Shown here in pieces: positions 54,816-63,891 of a DNA stretch of 64,000 bases. A model generated the notes under the pieces. The model did no database searches, had not been told where the DNA came from, and saw nothing but the letters and a program-made list of their open reading frames with translations. How positions within the stretch are numbered: the first letter of the stretch is position 1; each line of letters starts with the position of its first letter. The translations under genes were made by a program, and so were the position numbers. This DNA comes from Aldehydirespirator sp965205155 (GTDB lineage Bacteria; Actinomycetota; Acidimicrobiia; Acidimicrobiales; Aldehydirespiratoraceae): positions 620,001-684,000 of the forward strand of contig OZ242033.1 in the NCBI GenBank assembly GCA_965205155.1, written 5' to 3'.

Positions 54816-56591
54816 CTATCGGCCGGGCCGGTTCGTGGACCTGACTTGAACCGTGACGATGTCGAGTCCGTGGAATCTCTGGTGGTGCACCGACGATGCG
54901 TAGTGGCGCAGCAGCCGCAGAGATATTTCGCCGCCCTCTAGGCCCTCGGCACCCTGCGCCTCCTCGTTGAGGTAGGCCAGCCGGTCCTCAAGGTTCTCGT
55001 CGTCAAACACGGCCAGGAACTCCAACTCCACCACTGACCCGCTGGGACGCGCCTCTACGATCAGGCGGGGAGCGTGGTCTGCGACCTGCCCGTCACCCGG
55101 CTGATCGTGACTCCGCAGCAGGCTGATCAGCGTCTCCTCGGCGGCCGCGTTCAGCCGTTGCACCGAGACGTCGTTCCAGCCCGCGGCGGCTGCCACTCTC
55201 TGGAGGAACTGCCGGATCTGGGGCAGCGAGGCGAGGTCCAGATCCACTTCGAGCCGTCCCCGCCCTCGCGGGCTGGTCAGGTTGAGGAACAGGGTCATCA
55301 CCACAGCGGCGATCGTGCCGGCCAGCAGGCCGTTGTCGAGCAGCTTTCCCCAAGCTCCCCCCAGCGCGTCGGCGATGATGGTCTGCTGGTCGAGGCCCGC
55401 CCCGATCGCGAACGCCATTCCCGCAATCAGCGCCTTGTGGCGGTCGAGTCCGTCCTGCACCACTGTTCGGACCCCTCCGACGAAGATCAGGGCGATCGCG
55501 GTGAGCACGTAGGCCCCCATCACCGGGCTGGGGATGGTGAGCAGGACGGCCGTCACCTTGGGGAGGAACGCCAGCGCCAGCAGGGTCGCGCCGATGACGT
55601 ACCCGGCACGCCGGGATGCGACGCCGGTGAGGCTTGTGAGCGACACACTGGTCGCCGAGTAGACGGTGGTGGGCGGTGCTCCCGCGAGGCCGGAGAGCAG
55701 GATGCCGAGGCCGTTGGTGTTCAGGGATCCCTGCACGACGCGGAAGTCGGTGGCCCGAGGCCTGCGCAGGCTGGCCTGCTGTACGGCCACGCAGTCGCCC
55801 ATGTTCTTGATGCCGCCCACCAGTGTGACCACCACAAAGACGGGCAGCAGTGTCCAGAAGCCGACGCCGGGGGTCAGGTCGATCCCGGGGAGGCCGGCGC
55901 CGGGAATTCCGGCCCAGGGCGCTTCGGTTACCGGCCCTGCGTCGTAGGCGCCGAGAGGGACCGCCGCCGCGCAGCCCGCAGCTATGCCGACCACTGGCGA
56001 CCAGAGCCGCCAAGGGCCGGAAGCCCGCAGCGCCATCGCCACTGTCACGGCCAGGGAGACGAGGGTGATCGCCGGACCGGCGGCATCGGCCGCGCCCTCG
56101 GGTATCTCTCGGACCCGGTCGTAGGCGACGGGCAGGATCGTCACCGCGATCAGCATGAGGACCGTGCCCGACACCACCGGAGTGATGACCCTGCGGAGCA
56201 GCGGCAGCCACAGCGCCAGAGCTACGTAGAAGAGCGCCGCAGCCACGGTCAGGCTGGCCAGCAGCGGCGGTCCGCCCTCATTCAAGGCCAGGACCGAGAT
56301 GGCTACGAAGTTGGGAGTTGTGCCCATGATCAGGATGTGGCCTGCGCCGAACCTCCAGAACCGGGTGGCCTGGAGAGCCGTCAGGGCGCCCGAGATGATC
56401 AACGCAGCAAAGACGGCCCACTCGAGATAGCTCTGATCCTGGCCGCCCGCCCGGGCGGTGACCGCCACAATCAGCACCAGTGGTGCCAGTCCGAGAACGG
56501 CGCCCTGAAGGCCCACCGCCACCGACACCGGCGCGGGGCAGGGCTCGTCCGGCTCGTAACGGATGGACTGGTTGGCTTCCGGTGATGTCAT
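54816..56591 (-). CDS. NCS2-type permease fused to degenerate RsbW-like ATPase domain, copy 2
   Basis: 591 residues. Residues about 25-440 are a twelve-to-fourteen-helix SulP/NCS2-like xanthine-uracil permease with GHILIMGTTPNFVAISVLAL and MGDCVAVQQAS. Residues about 440-591 resemble a GHKL/RsbW ATPase: N-box AAEETLISLL, where the magnesium-binding Asn is replaced, and ISLRLLRHYASSVHHQRFHG as the C-terminal helix. A cytosolic sensor or partner-binding role is likely, not transport energisation. Tandem paralogue of the next gene, with 76 bases between. Confidence 0.82.
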   Translation of the reverse strand: MTSPEANQSIRYEPDEPCPAPVSVAVGLQGAVLGLAPLVLIVAVTARAGGQDQSYLEWAVFAALIISGALTALQATRFWRFGAGHILIMGTTPNFVAISVLALNEGGPPLLASLTVAAALFYVALALWLPLLRRVITPVVSGTVLMLIAVTILPVAYDRVREIPEGAADAAGPAITLVSLAVTVAMALRASGPWRLWSPVVGIAAGCAAAVPLGAYDAGPVTEAPWAGIPGAGLPGIDLTPGVGFWTLLPVFVVVTLVGGIKNMGDCVAVQQASLRRPRATDFRVVQGSLNTNGLGILLSGLAGAPPTTVYSATSVSLTSLTGVASRRAGYVIGATLLALAFLPKVTAVLLTIPSPVMGAYVLTAIALIFVGGVRTVVQDGLDRHKALIAGMAFAIGAGLDQQTIIADALGGAWGKLLDNGLLAGTIAAVVMTLFLNLTSPRGRGRLEVDLDLASLPQIRQFLQRVAAAAGWNDVSVQRLNAAAEETLISLLRSHDQPGDGQVADHAPRLIVEARPSGSVVELEFLAVFDDENLEDRLAYLNEEAQGAEGLEGGEISLRLLRHYASSVHHQRFHGLDIVTVQVRSTNRPGR

Positions 56592-56667
56592 CGAGGCCCC
56601 TCATTGTCGCGCTGTCGCGGACTACGGCCGACGTTATGGCATTCCACCACCTCGATTGGCAGAGAGA

Positions 56668-58428
56668 TTAGCCGGAGGCCTTGACCTGGACCGTGACGAT
56701 GTCCAGTCCGTGGAACTTCTGGTGGTGGACCGAGGACGCGTAGTGCCGCAGCAGGCGGAGCGATATCTCTCCCTCGCCGAGTCCGCCCGCGCCCTCGGCT
56801 TCCTCGCTCAAGTACGCCAGCCGATCCTCCAGGTTCTCGTCGTCGAACACGGCCATGAACTCCAGTTCAACCATCGAGCCCCCGGGTCGCGCTCCGATGA
56901 TCAAGCGGGGCGCCTCACCGGACTTGCCGCGATCGACCCGGTCCTCACTGCCCTGCAGCAGGCTCATCAGCGTCTCCTCGGCCGCCGCGTCCAGGCGTTG
57001 CGCCGAGGCGTCGTTCCAACCCGCGGCGGATGCCACCCTCCGGAGGAACTCTTGGATCTCGGGGAGCGAGGCCGGGTCCAGCTCGACATCCAGCCGCCCA
57101 CGTCGGTGGCCGCTGGTGAGGTTCAGGAACACGGTCATCACCACCGCGACGATCGCGCCGGCCAGCAGGCCGTTGTCGAGCAGCTTGCCCCAGGTGCCCC
57201 CGAAGACGTCGGTGACGATGGTCTGCTGGTCGAGGCCCGCGCCGATCGCGAACGCCATTCCGGCCACCAGCGCCTTCTGGCGGTCGAGCCCGTCCTGCAC
57301 GACCGTCCGGACCCCGCCCACGAAGATCAGCGCAAGGGTGACGAGCACGTAGGCACCCATCACTGGTTTGGGGATGGTGAGCAGGACGGCCGTGACCTTG
57401 GGGAGGAAGGCCAGCGCCAGCAGCGTGGACCCGACGGCGTACCCGACGCGGCGGGACGCGACCCCGGTGAGGCTGGCCAGCGACACGCTGGTCGCCGAGT
57501 AGACGGTGGTGGGCGGCGTCCCGGCGAGGCCGGCGAGCAGGATGCCGAGCCCGTTGGTGTTCAGCGATCCCTGAACGACCCGGAAATCGGTCACCCGCGG
57601 CCGGCGGCGGCTGGCCTGCTGCACGGCTACGCAGTCGCCCAGGTTCTTTATGCCGCTCACCAGGGTTACCACCACGAAGGCGGGCAGGAGCGTCCAGAAG
57701 TCGACGCCGGGACTCAGGTCGATCCCGGGGAAGCCGGCGCCGGGGAGTCCTGCCCAGGGCGCGTCGGCTACCGGCCCCGCGTCGTAGGCGCCGAGCGGGA
57801 TCGCGACGATGCAGCCGGCGGCGACTCCGATCACCGGTGACCACAATCGCCACCGTCCCGAGGCTCGCAGCGCCATGGCGGCCGTCACCGCCAGCGTCAC
57901 CAGCATGAGCAAGGGCCCGGCCCCATCGGCGGCTCCGTCGGGCACCTCCCGTACGCGGTCGAAGGTGACGGGCAGGATGGTGACGCCGAGCAGCATGAGG
58001 ACCGTGCCCGAGACCACCGGTGTCAGGACTTTGCGGATCCGCGGCAGCCACAGCGCCAGCGCGACGTAGAAGAGCGACGCCGCGACGGTCAGGCTGGCCA
58101 GCAGCGGGGGCCCGCCTTCGGTGAGGGCCAGGACCGAGATGGCCACGAAGTTGGGGGTGGTGCCCATGATCAGGATGTGGCCGGCGCCGAACCGCCAGAA
58201 CCGGGTGGCCTGGAGCGCGGTCAGGCAACCCGAGATGATCAGGGCCGCGAAGACCGCCCACTCCAGGTAGCTCTGGTCCTGCCCGCCCGCCACGCCGGTG
58301 ATGACCACGAAGAGCACCAGCGGTGCCAGCCCGAGGACGGCGCCCTGAAGTCCCACGACGACCGACACCGGCACGGGGCAGATCTCGTCGGGCTCGTACC
58401 GGATGGCCTGTTCGGCGGGTGACGTCAT
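56668..58428 (-). CDS. NCS2-type permease fused to degenerate RsbW-like ATPase domain, copy 1
   Basis: 586 residues, same architecture as copy 2 and similar throughout (for example GHILIMGTTPNFVAISVLAL and RKVLTPVVSGTVLML). The C-terminal domain again shows AAEETLMSLL with no Asn in the N-box. Variable parts are the linker near residue 505-530 and the periplasmic loop. First gene after a divergent promoter region shared with the VapBC pair. Confidence 0.82.
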   Translation of the reverse strand: MTSPAEQAIRYEPDEICPVPVSVVVGLQGAVLGLAPLVLFVVITGVAGGQDQSYLEWAVFAALIISGCLTALQATRFWRFGAGHILIMGTTPNFVAISVLALTEGGPPLLASLTVAASLFYVALALWLPRIRKVLTPVVSGTVLMLLGVTILPVTFDRVREVPDGAADGAGPLLMLVTLAVTAAMALRASGRWRLWSPVIGVAAGCIVAIPLGAYDAGPVADAPWAGLPGAGFPGIDLSPGVDFWTLLPAFVVVTLVSGIKNLGDCVAVQQASRRRPRVTDFRVVQGSLNTNGLGILLAGLAGTPPTTVYSATSVSLASLTGVASRRVGYAVGSTLLALAFLPKVTAVLLTIPKPVMGAYVLVTLALIFVGGVRTVVQDGLDRQKALVAGMAFAIGAGLDQQTIVTDVFGGTWGKLLDNGLLAGAIVAVVMTVFLNLTSGHRRGRLDVELDPASLPEIQEFLRRVASAAGWNDASAQRLDAAAEETLMSLLQGSEDRVDRGKSGEAPRLIIGARPGGSMVELEFMAVFDDENLEDRLAYLSEEAEGAGGLGEGEISLRLLRHYASSVHHQKFHGLDIVTVQVKASG

Positions 58429-58528
58429 CGGCGTCTCCCAGTCTCGCGCTACTACCGCGACACGAACGGGATCCGGGGCTGGCTCTGATTCAGCGTTGAT
58501 AGCGTCAGTTTGGCGTTACTCTGTAGGA

Positions 58529-58771
58529 ATGGCCACCATCCAGATCAAGCATGTGCCCGAGGACGTCCATCGCAAGCTCAGGATCCGGGCCGCCGCCGCC
58601 GGCCAATCGTTGCAGCAGTACATGCTCGACGCGATCTGTCGACAGGCGGACCTCGCCAGTGCCGAGGAGATACTCGCTCGAAAGCGGGTCGAGGCTCTCA
58701 CTTACGGTGAGACGCACCTGGACCCGAGCGTCGTCGTGGAGGTCATCCGGGCCGATCGCGAGTCTCATTGA
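58529..58771 (+). CDS. Antitoxin, FitA/VapB type
   Basis: An 80-residue ribbon-helix-helix protein: MATIQIKHVPEDVHRKLRIR and AAAAGQSLQQYMLDAIC. The acidic tail should bind the PIN toxin. The start follows AGGA. It overlaps the toxin by four bases. Confidence 0.82.
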   Translation: MATIQIKHVPEDVHRKLRIRAAAAGQSLQQYMLDAICRQADLASAEEILARKRVEALTYGETHLDPSVVVEVIRADRESH

Positions 58772-59163
58772 TCGTCGTCGACGCCAGCGTGGCCACGGAG
58801 GCGGTGGCTGGATCGAGCGAGCGCAATCTGAGAGCGCTGAGCCGTATCACTGGTGAGGCCGCACTGGCGCCGCATGTCCTTGACCTCGAGGTGGCTTCGG
58901 CGCTCAGGGGGCTCGTACGGCGTGGGGAGCTTGCGGAGCCGATCGCTCGCAGCGGGCTGCGGCATCTGGCGGTGCTGCCGATCGCTCGCGTCCCTCATGA
59001 GCCGCTTCTGGAGCGGTGCTGGGAACTGCGCGACAACCTCACCGTGTACGACGCGGCCTATGTGGCCCTCGCCGAGGCGACCGGTGCCACGTTGTTGACC
59101 TCCGACCAGCGACTGGCACAGGCGCCCGGCATCCGCTGCAAGGTCGAACTGCTGGAGCCGTGA
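58768..59163 (+). CDS. PIN-domain toxin, VapC type
   Basis: A 131-residue PIN ribonuclease: VVDASVATEAV (first Asp), HVLDLEVASALRG (Glu) and DNLTVYDAAYVALAEATGAT with LLTSDQRLA (last acidic residues). The TTG start overlaps the antitoxin stop (TTGA), which keeps toxin output low. Likely an ordinary toxin-antitoxin pair. Confidence 0.82.
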   Translation: MIVVDASVATEAVAGSSERNLRALSRITGEAALAPHVLDLEVASALRGLVRRGELAEPIARSGLRHLAVLPIARVPHEPLLERCWELRDNLTVYDAAYVALAEATGATLLTSDQRLAQAPGIRCKVELLEP

Positions 59164-59224
59164 ACAGCTCTGGGCTCCGGTGCGGGCTTGGACTCGCTTC
59201 GGGGGGCTCCGGTAGGGTCGCGGT

Positions 59225-60403
59225 GTGATCGCGGACCTGGAGCACGAGCCGGTGGTGGAGCGTCTGCGGCGCGCCGTGGGCGAGACGGGCGGGCTGGTCG
59301 ACGCCCCGCTCGACAGCCCGATGCTGCAGCCCTACGAGGTCTACGACCAGGACCTGTTCGACCTCGAGATGGTGCGGGTCTACGCCCGGTCCTGGGTGTG
59401 GCTGGGCGACACCGAGGACCTCGTCGAGCCCGGCGACTTCATAACCGGGACCATCGGCTACCAGCCGGTGATGGTCGTCCGCCAGGAGGACGGCTCGGTC
59501 CGGGGATTCCTCAACAACTGCCGCCACCGGGCCTCGGGGCTCCTGTACGAGCCGGCCGGCAACTGCGGCAAGACCATGACCTGCCCCTACCACAACTGGG
59601 CCTACAACATCGACGGGCGCCTGATCGGCATCCCCGACCGGGCCCGCATGTACCCCGACGACCTTCCCGACGAGAACTACGGGCTGGTGCCGATACGGAT
59701 CGAGGTGGCCTGGGACAAGCTCGTCTTCGGCTGCCTGTCCCGCAGGGCGCCAACGTTCCGGGAGTGGATCGCGCCGCTGGCCCAGCGTTACGACCTCTAC
59801 CGGTTCGGCAACTTCACCCGCTACTACCGGGAGCTGGACGAGACCTATCCCATCAACTGGAAGGCCTTCGCGGAGAACTCCAACGACGACTACCACGTTC
59901 GCTTCGTGCACCGGCGCCTCAACCGCTTCCGCAAGCAGATGGACACCATCGTGCGCTTCGAGGGCCGCACCTGCAGCGGCTTCAAACCCCACTCCGAGGC
60001 CGAGGACGCCACCGGCGGGCGCACCGACCTCACCGATGAGCAGCTCCTCGGCCACTACGCCGACTTCATCTACCCGAACCTCACGCCGCTGCCCTACCCG
60101 ACGCAGCTGATCCTGGTGCGGGCCGACCCCATCGCCTGTGACCGCACCCGGCTGTTCAGCCGCATCTACGGCGTCGACAAGTCGGCGGAGGAGCAGGACT
60201 TCGAGCTGGACCGTCTGGCCACCACCAACCTCGAGGACACCAACATGGTGACCGAGCTGATGAAGAACCTGCGCTCGCCCTTCTACCGGGTCGGGCCGGC
60301 CTCGACCTGGGAGGGCCGGGCCGCCCATGTGATGAAGCTGGTGCGGGCCGACGTGGCCACCCCGCTGGCCGACGACGAGTTCGACGGTCCGGTCGACGGC
60401 TGA
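59225..60403 (+). CDS. Rieske non-haem iron oxygenase, alpha subunit
   Basis: A 392-residue protein with Rieske ligands C99/H101 (CRHRAS) and C120/H123 (CPYHNW), and an iron site AENSNDDYHVRFVH. GTG start at 59225. It belongs to the ring-hydroxylating alpha family. No beta subunit is adjacent; the nearest is at 61351, after an aldolase. Confidence 0.87.
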   Translation: MIADLEHEPVVERLRRAVGETGGLVDAPLDSPMLQPYEVYDQDLFDLEMVRVYARSWVWLGDTEDLVEPGDFITGTIGYQPVMVVRQEDGSVRGFLNNCRHRASGLLYEPAGNCGKTMTCPYHNWAYNIDGRLIGIPDRARMYPDDLPDENYGLVPIRIEVAWDKLVFGCLSRRAPTFREWIAPLAQRYDLYRFGNFTRYYRELDETYPINWKAFAENSNDDYHVRFVHRRLNRFRKQMDTIVRFEGRTCSGFKPHSEAEDATGGRTDLTDEQLLGHYADFIYPNLTPLPYPTQLILVRADPIACDRTRLFSRIYGVDKSAEEQDFELDRLATTNLEDTNMVTELMKNLRSPFYRVGPASTWEGRAAHVMKLVRADVATPLADDEFDGPVDG

Positions 60404-60405
60404 CA

Positions 60406-60550
60406 GCGAGCGCGGATAGGTAATGAGTCCCTCGCGTCGCAGCGGTGTCACTCCCGCTCTTGTTCGCTGCGCTCACGGGCCGCCCGGGCCACGGCCTCGC
60501 TCAGGGCCTCGCTGGATGCCCATCAGCCGCGGACCATCCGCTCGGCCTCT
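60406..60550 (+). repeat. Interspersed repeat, copy D
   Basis: Begins AGCGAGCG two bases after the Rieske stop, then CTCGCGTCGCAGCGGTGTCA, CCCGCTCTTGTTCGCTGCGC and GGGCCGCCCGGGCC, and ends CATCCGCTCGGCCTCTG nine bases before the next ATG. Full-length match to copy C. Confidence 0.85.
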
Positions 60551-60559
60551 GGCTCCCCG

Positions 60560-61351
60560 ATGACTAGCCCGACCCCGATGGCCTCCGCAGTGGCGGCCGG
60601 CAAGCTGCGCCGGGCCCGGCATCTGTTGGGCGCCGACGGCAGGGCCGTGTTCGTGGCCATGGACCATCCCGCCTACATGGGCGCGGGAGTCGGCCCGGCC
60701 GCGGCCGGCGCCATCGCCTCGGCCCGACCCGACGCCATCCTGGCCACCTGGCAGCTGGCCCGGTCCCGCCCCGAGGCCTTCGCCACCTCGGGCCTGATAC
60801 TCAGGGTGGACGGCGGGATCTCCGATTTGGGCGAGCCCCCCGCCTCCGACACCACATCGCTGCTGTACTCGGCCGAGCAGGCGCTGGTGCTCGGAGCCGA
60901 CGCGGTGGTGATCATGGTGTTCCCCGGCACGCCCGACGAGGAGCGCTCGCTGGGGCGGCTGGCCCGCCTCGCGGCCGAGTGCGAGCAGCTCGGCCTGCCC
61001 GTCATGGCCGAGTCGATCCCGGGCGGTTGGCCCCGGGCGGTCGAATGGAATGCCGAGAACGTCGGTCGGGGAGCCCGGATCGCGGTCGAGCTCGGAGCCG
61101 ACATCGTCAAGACGGTCTGTCCCGGCCCCGCCGAGGAGTTCGCCGCGGTGGCCGAGGCCTGCCCTGCACCGGTGGTCGCGCTGGGCGGCCCCAAGGTCGA
61201 CGACGAGGACCAGGTCGTGGCGCTGGCCCGCGGCGTGGTCACCGCCGGAGGCGCGGGCGTGGCCTTCGGCCGCAACGTCTGGGGCTCCGACGACCCGGCT
61301 GCACTGGTGGGACGCCTGATGGAAGCCGTTCACGGTGCGGGGACGGGCTGA
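60560..61351 (+). CDS. Class I aldolase, DeoC/FbaB (LacD-like) family
   Basis: A 263-residue TIM-barrel protein. VFVAMDHPAYMG near the start, ADAVVIMVFPGTPDEE, PVMAESIPGGWP and ELGADIVKTVCPG with the likely Schiff-base Lys, then VALGGPKVDDEDQVV. It would cleave or form a carbon-carbon bond with an aldehyde. Start ATG follows repeat D; the stop overlaps the next gene by one base. Substrate unknown; it may split the ring-opened or hydroxylated product of the adjacent oxygenase. Confidence 0.78.
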   Translation: MTSPTPMASAVAAGKLRRARHLLGADGRAVFVAMDHPAYMGAGVGPAAAGAIASARPDAILATWQLARSRPEAFATSGLILRVDGGISDLGEPPASDTTSLLYSAEQALVLGADAVVIMVFPGTPDEERSLGRLARLAAECEQLGLPVMAESIPGGWPRAVEWNAENVGRGARIAVELGADIVKTVCPGPAEEFAAVAEACPAPVVALGGPKVDDEDQVVALARGVVTAGGAGVAFGRNVWGSDDPAALVGRLMEAVHGAGTG

Positions 61352-61923
61352 TGGGCGCGCCCCCGGCGTCGGCGCTCGATGACCGCCTGTACCAGCGCCT
61401 AACCGATCTCGTATCGGCCGACTCGGCCGACTCGCCCGACCGGGGTCCCGGCCACACCGATCTGCGTCCCGCGGTGGAGCAGGCCCTCTACCACGAGGCC
61501 CGGCTGCTGGACGACCGCGACTACCGGGGGTGGCTGGAGCGGTTCACCGACGACTGCGTCTACTGGGTCCCCCTCGATCCGGTCACCGATCCCCGCACGA
61601 GAGTCTCCTACTTCCTCGATGACCGCCGCCGCATGGCCGACCGCATCGGACTGCTGGAGACCGGATGGGCCCACGCCCAGGAGCCGCCGTCGAGGACCTC
61701 CCGCACCGTGTCGAACGTGGAGGCCTGGCCCACCGGTGACGGCGACACTCTGGCCCGCTGCTCGACGGTGGTGTGGGAGCACCGCAAGGACCGGCTGACC
61801 CCGTTCGCGAGTCGCAACGACTATGTGCTGGCCTCGCTGGGAGACGGCTGGGCCATCAGGTACAAGATCGTTCGCCTCGTGGACCGCGCCGGCGATGTCC
61901 GCAAGTTCTCGTTCGTGCTATAG
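61351..61923 (+). CDS. Ring-hydroxylating dioxygenase beta subunit
   Basis: A 190-residue cystatin-fold protein: AVEQALYHEARLLDDRDYRG then LERFTDDCVYWVPLD and FASRNDYVLASLGDGW. Beta subunits assist alpha subunits such as the one at 61941, 17 bases downstream. TGATG junction with the aldolase. Confidence 0.87.
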   Translation: MGAPPASALDDRLYQRLTDLVSADSADSPDRGPGHTDLRPAVEQALYHEARLLDDRDYRGWLERFTDDCVYWVPLDPVTDPRTRVSYFLDDRRRMADRIGLLETGWAHAQEPPSRTSRTVSNVEAWPTGDGDTLARCSTVVWEHRKDRLTPFASRNDYVLASLGDGWAIRYKIVRLVDRAGDVRKFSFVL

Positions 61924-61940
61924 GTGGGTCACGTGAAGCC

Positions 61941-63254
61941 ATGAACGATCTCGACGCTCTGATCCAGCCCCACCGGGTCCATCGCTCGCTCTACACCGAC
62001 AGCGACATCTTCGTCACCGAGATGGAGAGGATCTTCGGGGGCGCCTGGGTCTATCTCGCCCACGAGAGCCAGCTGCCCGAACCGAACGACTTCATCACGG
62101 CCCGGATGGGCCTGCGCCCCCTGATCCTCACCCGCGACTCCGACGGCGGGCTGCACGGGCTGTTCAACCGCTGCGCCCACCGGGCTTCGACCGTCTGCCA
62201 GTCCGAGTGCGGGTCGGCGCGGCGCTTCCAGTGCTCCTACCACGGGTGGACCTACTCGAACCGGGGCGAGCTGGTCAACGTGCCCTTCGTCGAGGGCTAC
62301 CCGCCGGAGTTCGACAAGTCCGACCACGGCCTGGCCCTCCTGCCGCGCCTGGGCACCTACCGCGGCCTGATCTTCGGCACGCTCAACCTCGACGCGCCCA
62401 CCCTGGCCGAGTGGCTCGGCCCGGCCGGCCCGCTGATCGACGAGTTCGTGGACCGCTCGCCGGCGGGACGCATAGAGGTGCGCAACTGCCAGCGGATGAT
62501 CTATCGCGGCAACTGGAAGCTGGCCTGGGACAACGCCGGCGACGGGCTGCACCCCACTTTCGCCCATCGCAGCTTCCTGGTGCTCAACGAGCGCCAGCAC
62601 GGGGGCGCCCGCTCGCTGTCGCAGTTCAAGGCCAGCCCCGACGACACCGGCATGTACGGCCTCGACCTGGGCCACGGCCACATGTTCGTGGACCAGCGTC
62701 CCGGCCTGCAGCAGTCCTTCTGGGAGACGCAGCGGCCGGTGCCGGGACGGGAGTGGTATGCGGACCGCATCTCGGAACGCTTCGGTGACGACGCGTCCGG
62801 CGTGCTGGAGATGGCGCCGGGCTCGATGGTGAACCTCTCGATCTTCCCGAACCTGCTCATCAAGGGCAACACCCTCGAGACGGTGGACCCGGTGAGCGTG
62901 GGCGAGACCCGGCTGCACACCTGGGTCGCGGCCGCGGAGGGAGCGCCCGACGAGGTGAACGTCCTGCGCATGCGGATCGCCGAGGACTTCCCCAGCCTCG
63001 GCAACCCTGACGACCTGGAGATATTCGAGCGCTGCCAGGAGGGTCTGGCCATACCGGAGGTGGAGTGGGTGGACATGAGCAAGGGGCTCGGGCACGGGGC
63101 CGAGGAGGTGACCGCCGACGGGGTGAGGCGGGCGCCGGTCACCCACGAGGGCCCGATGCGGGGCTACCTGCGGGCGTGGCTGGAGTTGATGTCGGCCGAC
63201 GCGAAGCTAACCACGGCCCGGGCCGGCGAGGCCAGCTTCGAGAAGGCCGCATGA
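61941..63254 (+). CDS. Ring-hydroxylating dioxygenase alpha subunit
   Basis: A 437-residue alpha subunit with Rieske ligands C78/H80 (CAHRAS) and C98/H101 (CSYHGW) and an iron site with DNAGDGLHPTFAHRSFL. The closest pattern is aromatic dioxygenases of the benzoate/salicylate type. With the beta subunit it forms a dioxygenase. The ATG at 61941 is chosen; the longer frame upstream lies inside the beta gene. Confidence 0.88.
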   Translation: MNDLDALIQPHRVHRSLYTDSDIFVTEMERIFGGAWVYLAHESQLPEPNDFITARMGLRPLILTRDSDGGLHGLFNRCAHRASTVCQSECGSARRFQCSYHGWTYSNRGELVNVPFVEGYPPEFDKSDHGLALLPRLGTYRGLIFGTLNLDAPTLAEWLGPAGPLIDEFVDRSPAGRIEVRNCQRMIYRGNWKLAWDNAGDGLHPTFAHRSFLVLNERQHGGARSLSQFKASPDDTGMYGLDLGHGHMFVDQRPGLQQSFWETQRPVPGREWYADRISERFGDDASGVLEMAPGSMVNLSIFPNLLIKGNTLETVDPVSVGETRLHTWVAAAEGAPDEVNVLRMRIAEDFPSLGNPDDLEIFERCQEGLAIPEVEWVDMSKGLGHGAEEVTADGVRRAPVTHEGPMRGYLRAWLELMSADAKLTTARAGEASFEKAA

Positions 63255-63886
63255 CGCCTCTCGGGCGGGTCCTGCAGGAGGTGGTCGTGCCCCGCTGCGA
63301 GGGCCGGGCGGTCGAGGTGCGGGCCGGGCAGGTGCTCAGGATCGTGGCGCTGGACGGCCCGCAGGTGGCCGACTCGACGTTCCTGGCTCTCGACAACCCC
63401 CGCGAGGGCTATCACGCCGGCCAGACGGTGGCCCTCAACATGCTGGCCGGGACGGGGACCATGCGGCGGATCACCACGCTGTGGTCGCGCCCGCCCTACG
63501 AGCGGCCCATGCTGACCGTGATCGACGACCCGGTCGGCGTTCACTTCGCCTGGAACGGCGGCCGCTGCTCGGCGGGCGTCTACTCCGTCCGCGACGGCAT
63601 CGAATCGGGTCACCGGACCTGCCAGGGCAACCTGGAGGAGGCCGTCAGGCCCTGGGGCGTGGACCCGGACCTGATACCGGACGTGTTCAACGTGTTCATG
63701 TACACCGATGTGGAGGACGAGCGGCGTCTGGTGTTCCGGGAGTCGCCCGCGGCTGCTGGCGACTACATCGACCTGCGAGCCGAGATCGACGTGCTGGCCG
63801 CAGTGTCGGCCTGCCCCAGCGAGACGTCCGCGTCCAATGGCGGCGAGCCGAAGCGCCTGGGGCTGGAAGTTCGGGAAGGGGAATAG
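63251..63886 (+). CDS. DUF1989 (urea-carboxylase-associated) protein
   Basis: A 211-residue single-domain protein of the same family as the N-terminal part of Tdm. Visible: RAGQVLRIVALDGPQVADST, GRCSAGVYSVRDGIESGHRT with CQGNLEEAV, PDVFNVFMYTDVE and a C-terminal ACPSE cysteine. Such proteins bind metal and accompany urea or amine catabolism. It overlaps the dioxygenase by four bases. No enzyme activity can be assigned. Confidence 0.8.
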   Translation: MTPLGRVLQEVVVPRCEGRAVEVRAGQVLRIVALDGPQVADSTFLALDNPREGYHAGQTVALNMLAGTGTMRRITTLWSRPPYERPMLTVIDDPVGVHFAWNGGRCSAGVYSVRDGIESGHRTCQGNLEEAVRPWGVDPDLIPDVFNVFMYTDVEDERRLVFRESPAAAGDYIDLRAEIDVLAAVSACPSETSASNGGEPKRLGLEVREGE

Positions 63887-63891
63887 CTGCG

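Noticed and set aside
58529..59163. VapBC-type pair as a defence island
   Set aside because: No other defence genes are nearby; an ordinary toxin-antitoxin pair explains it.
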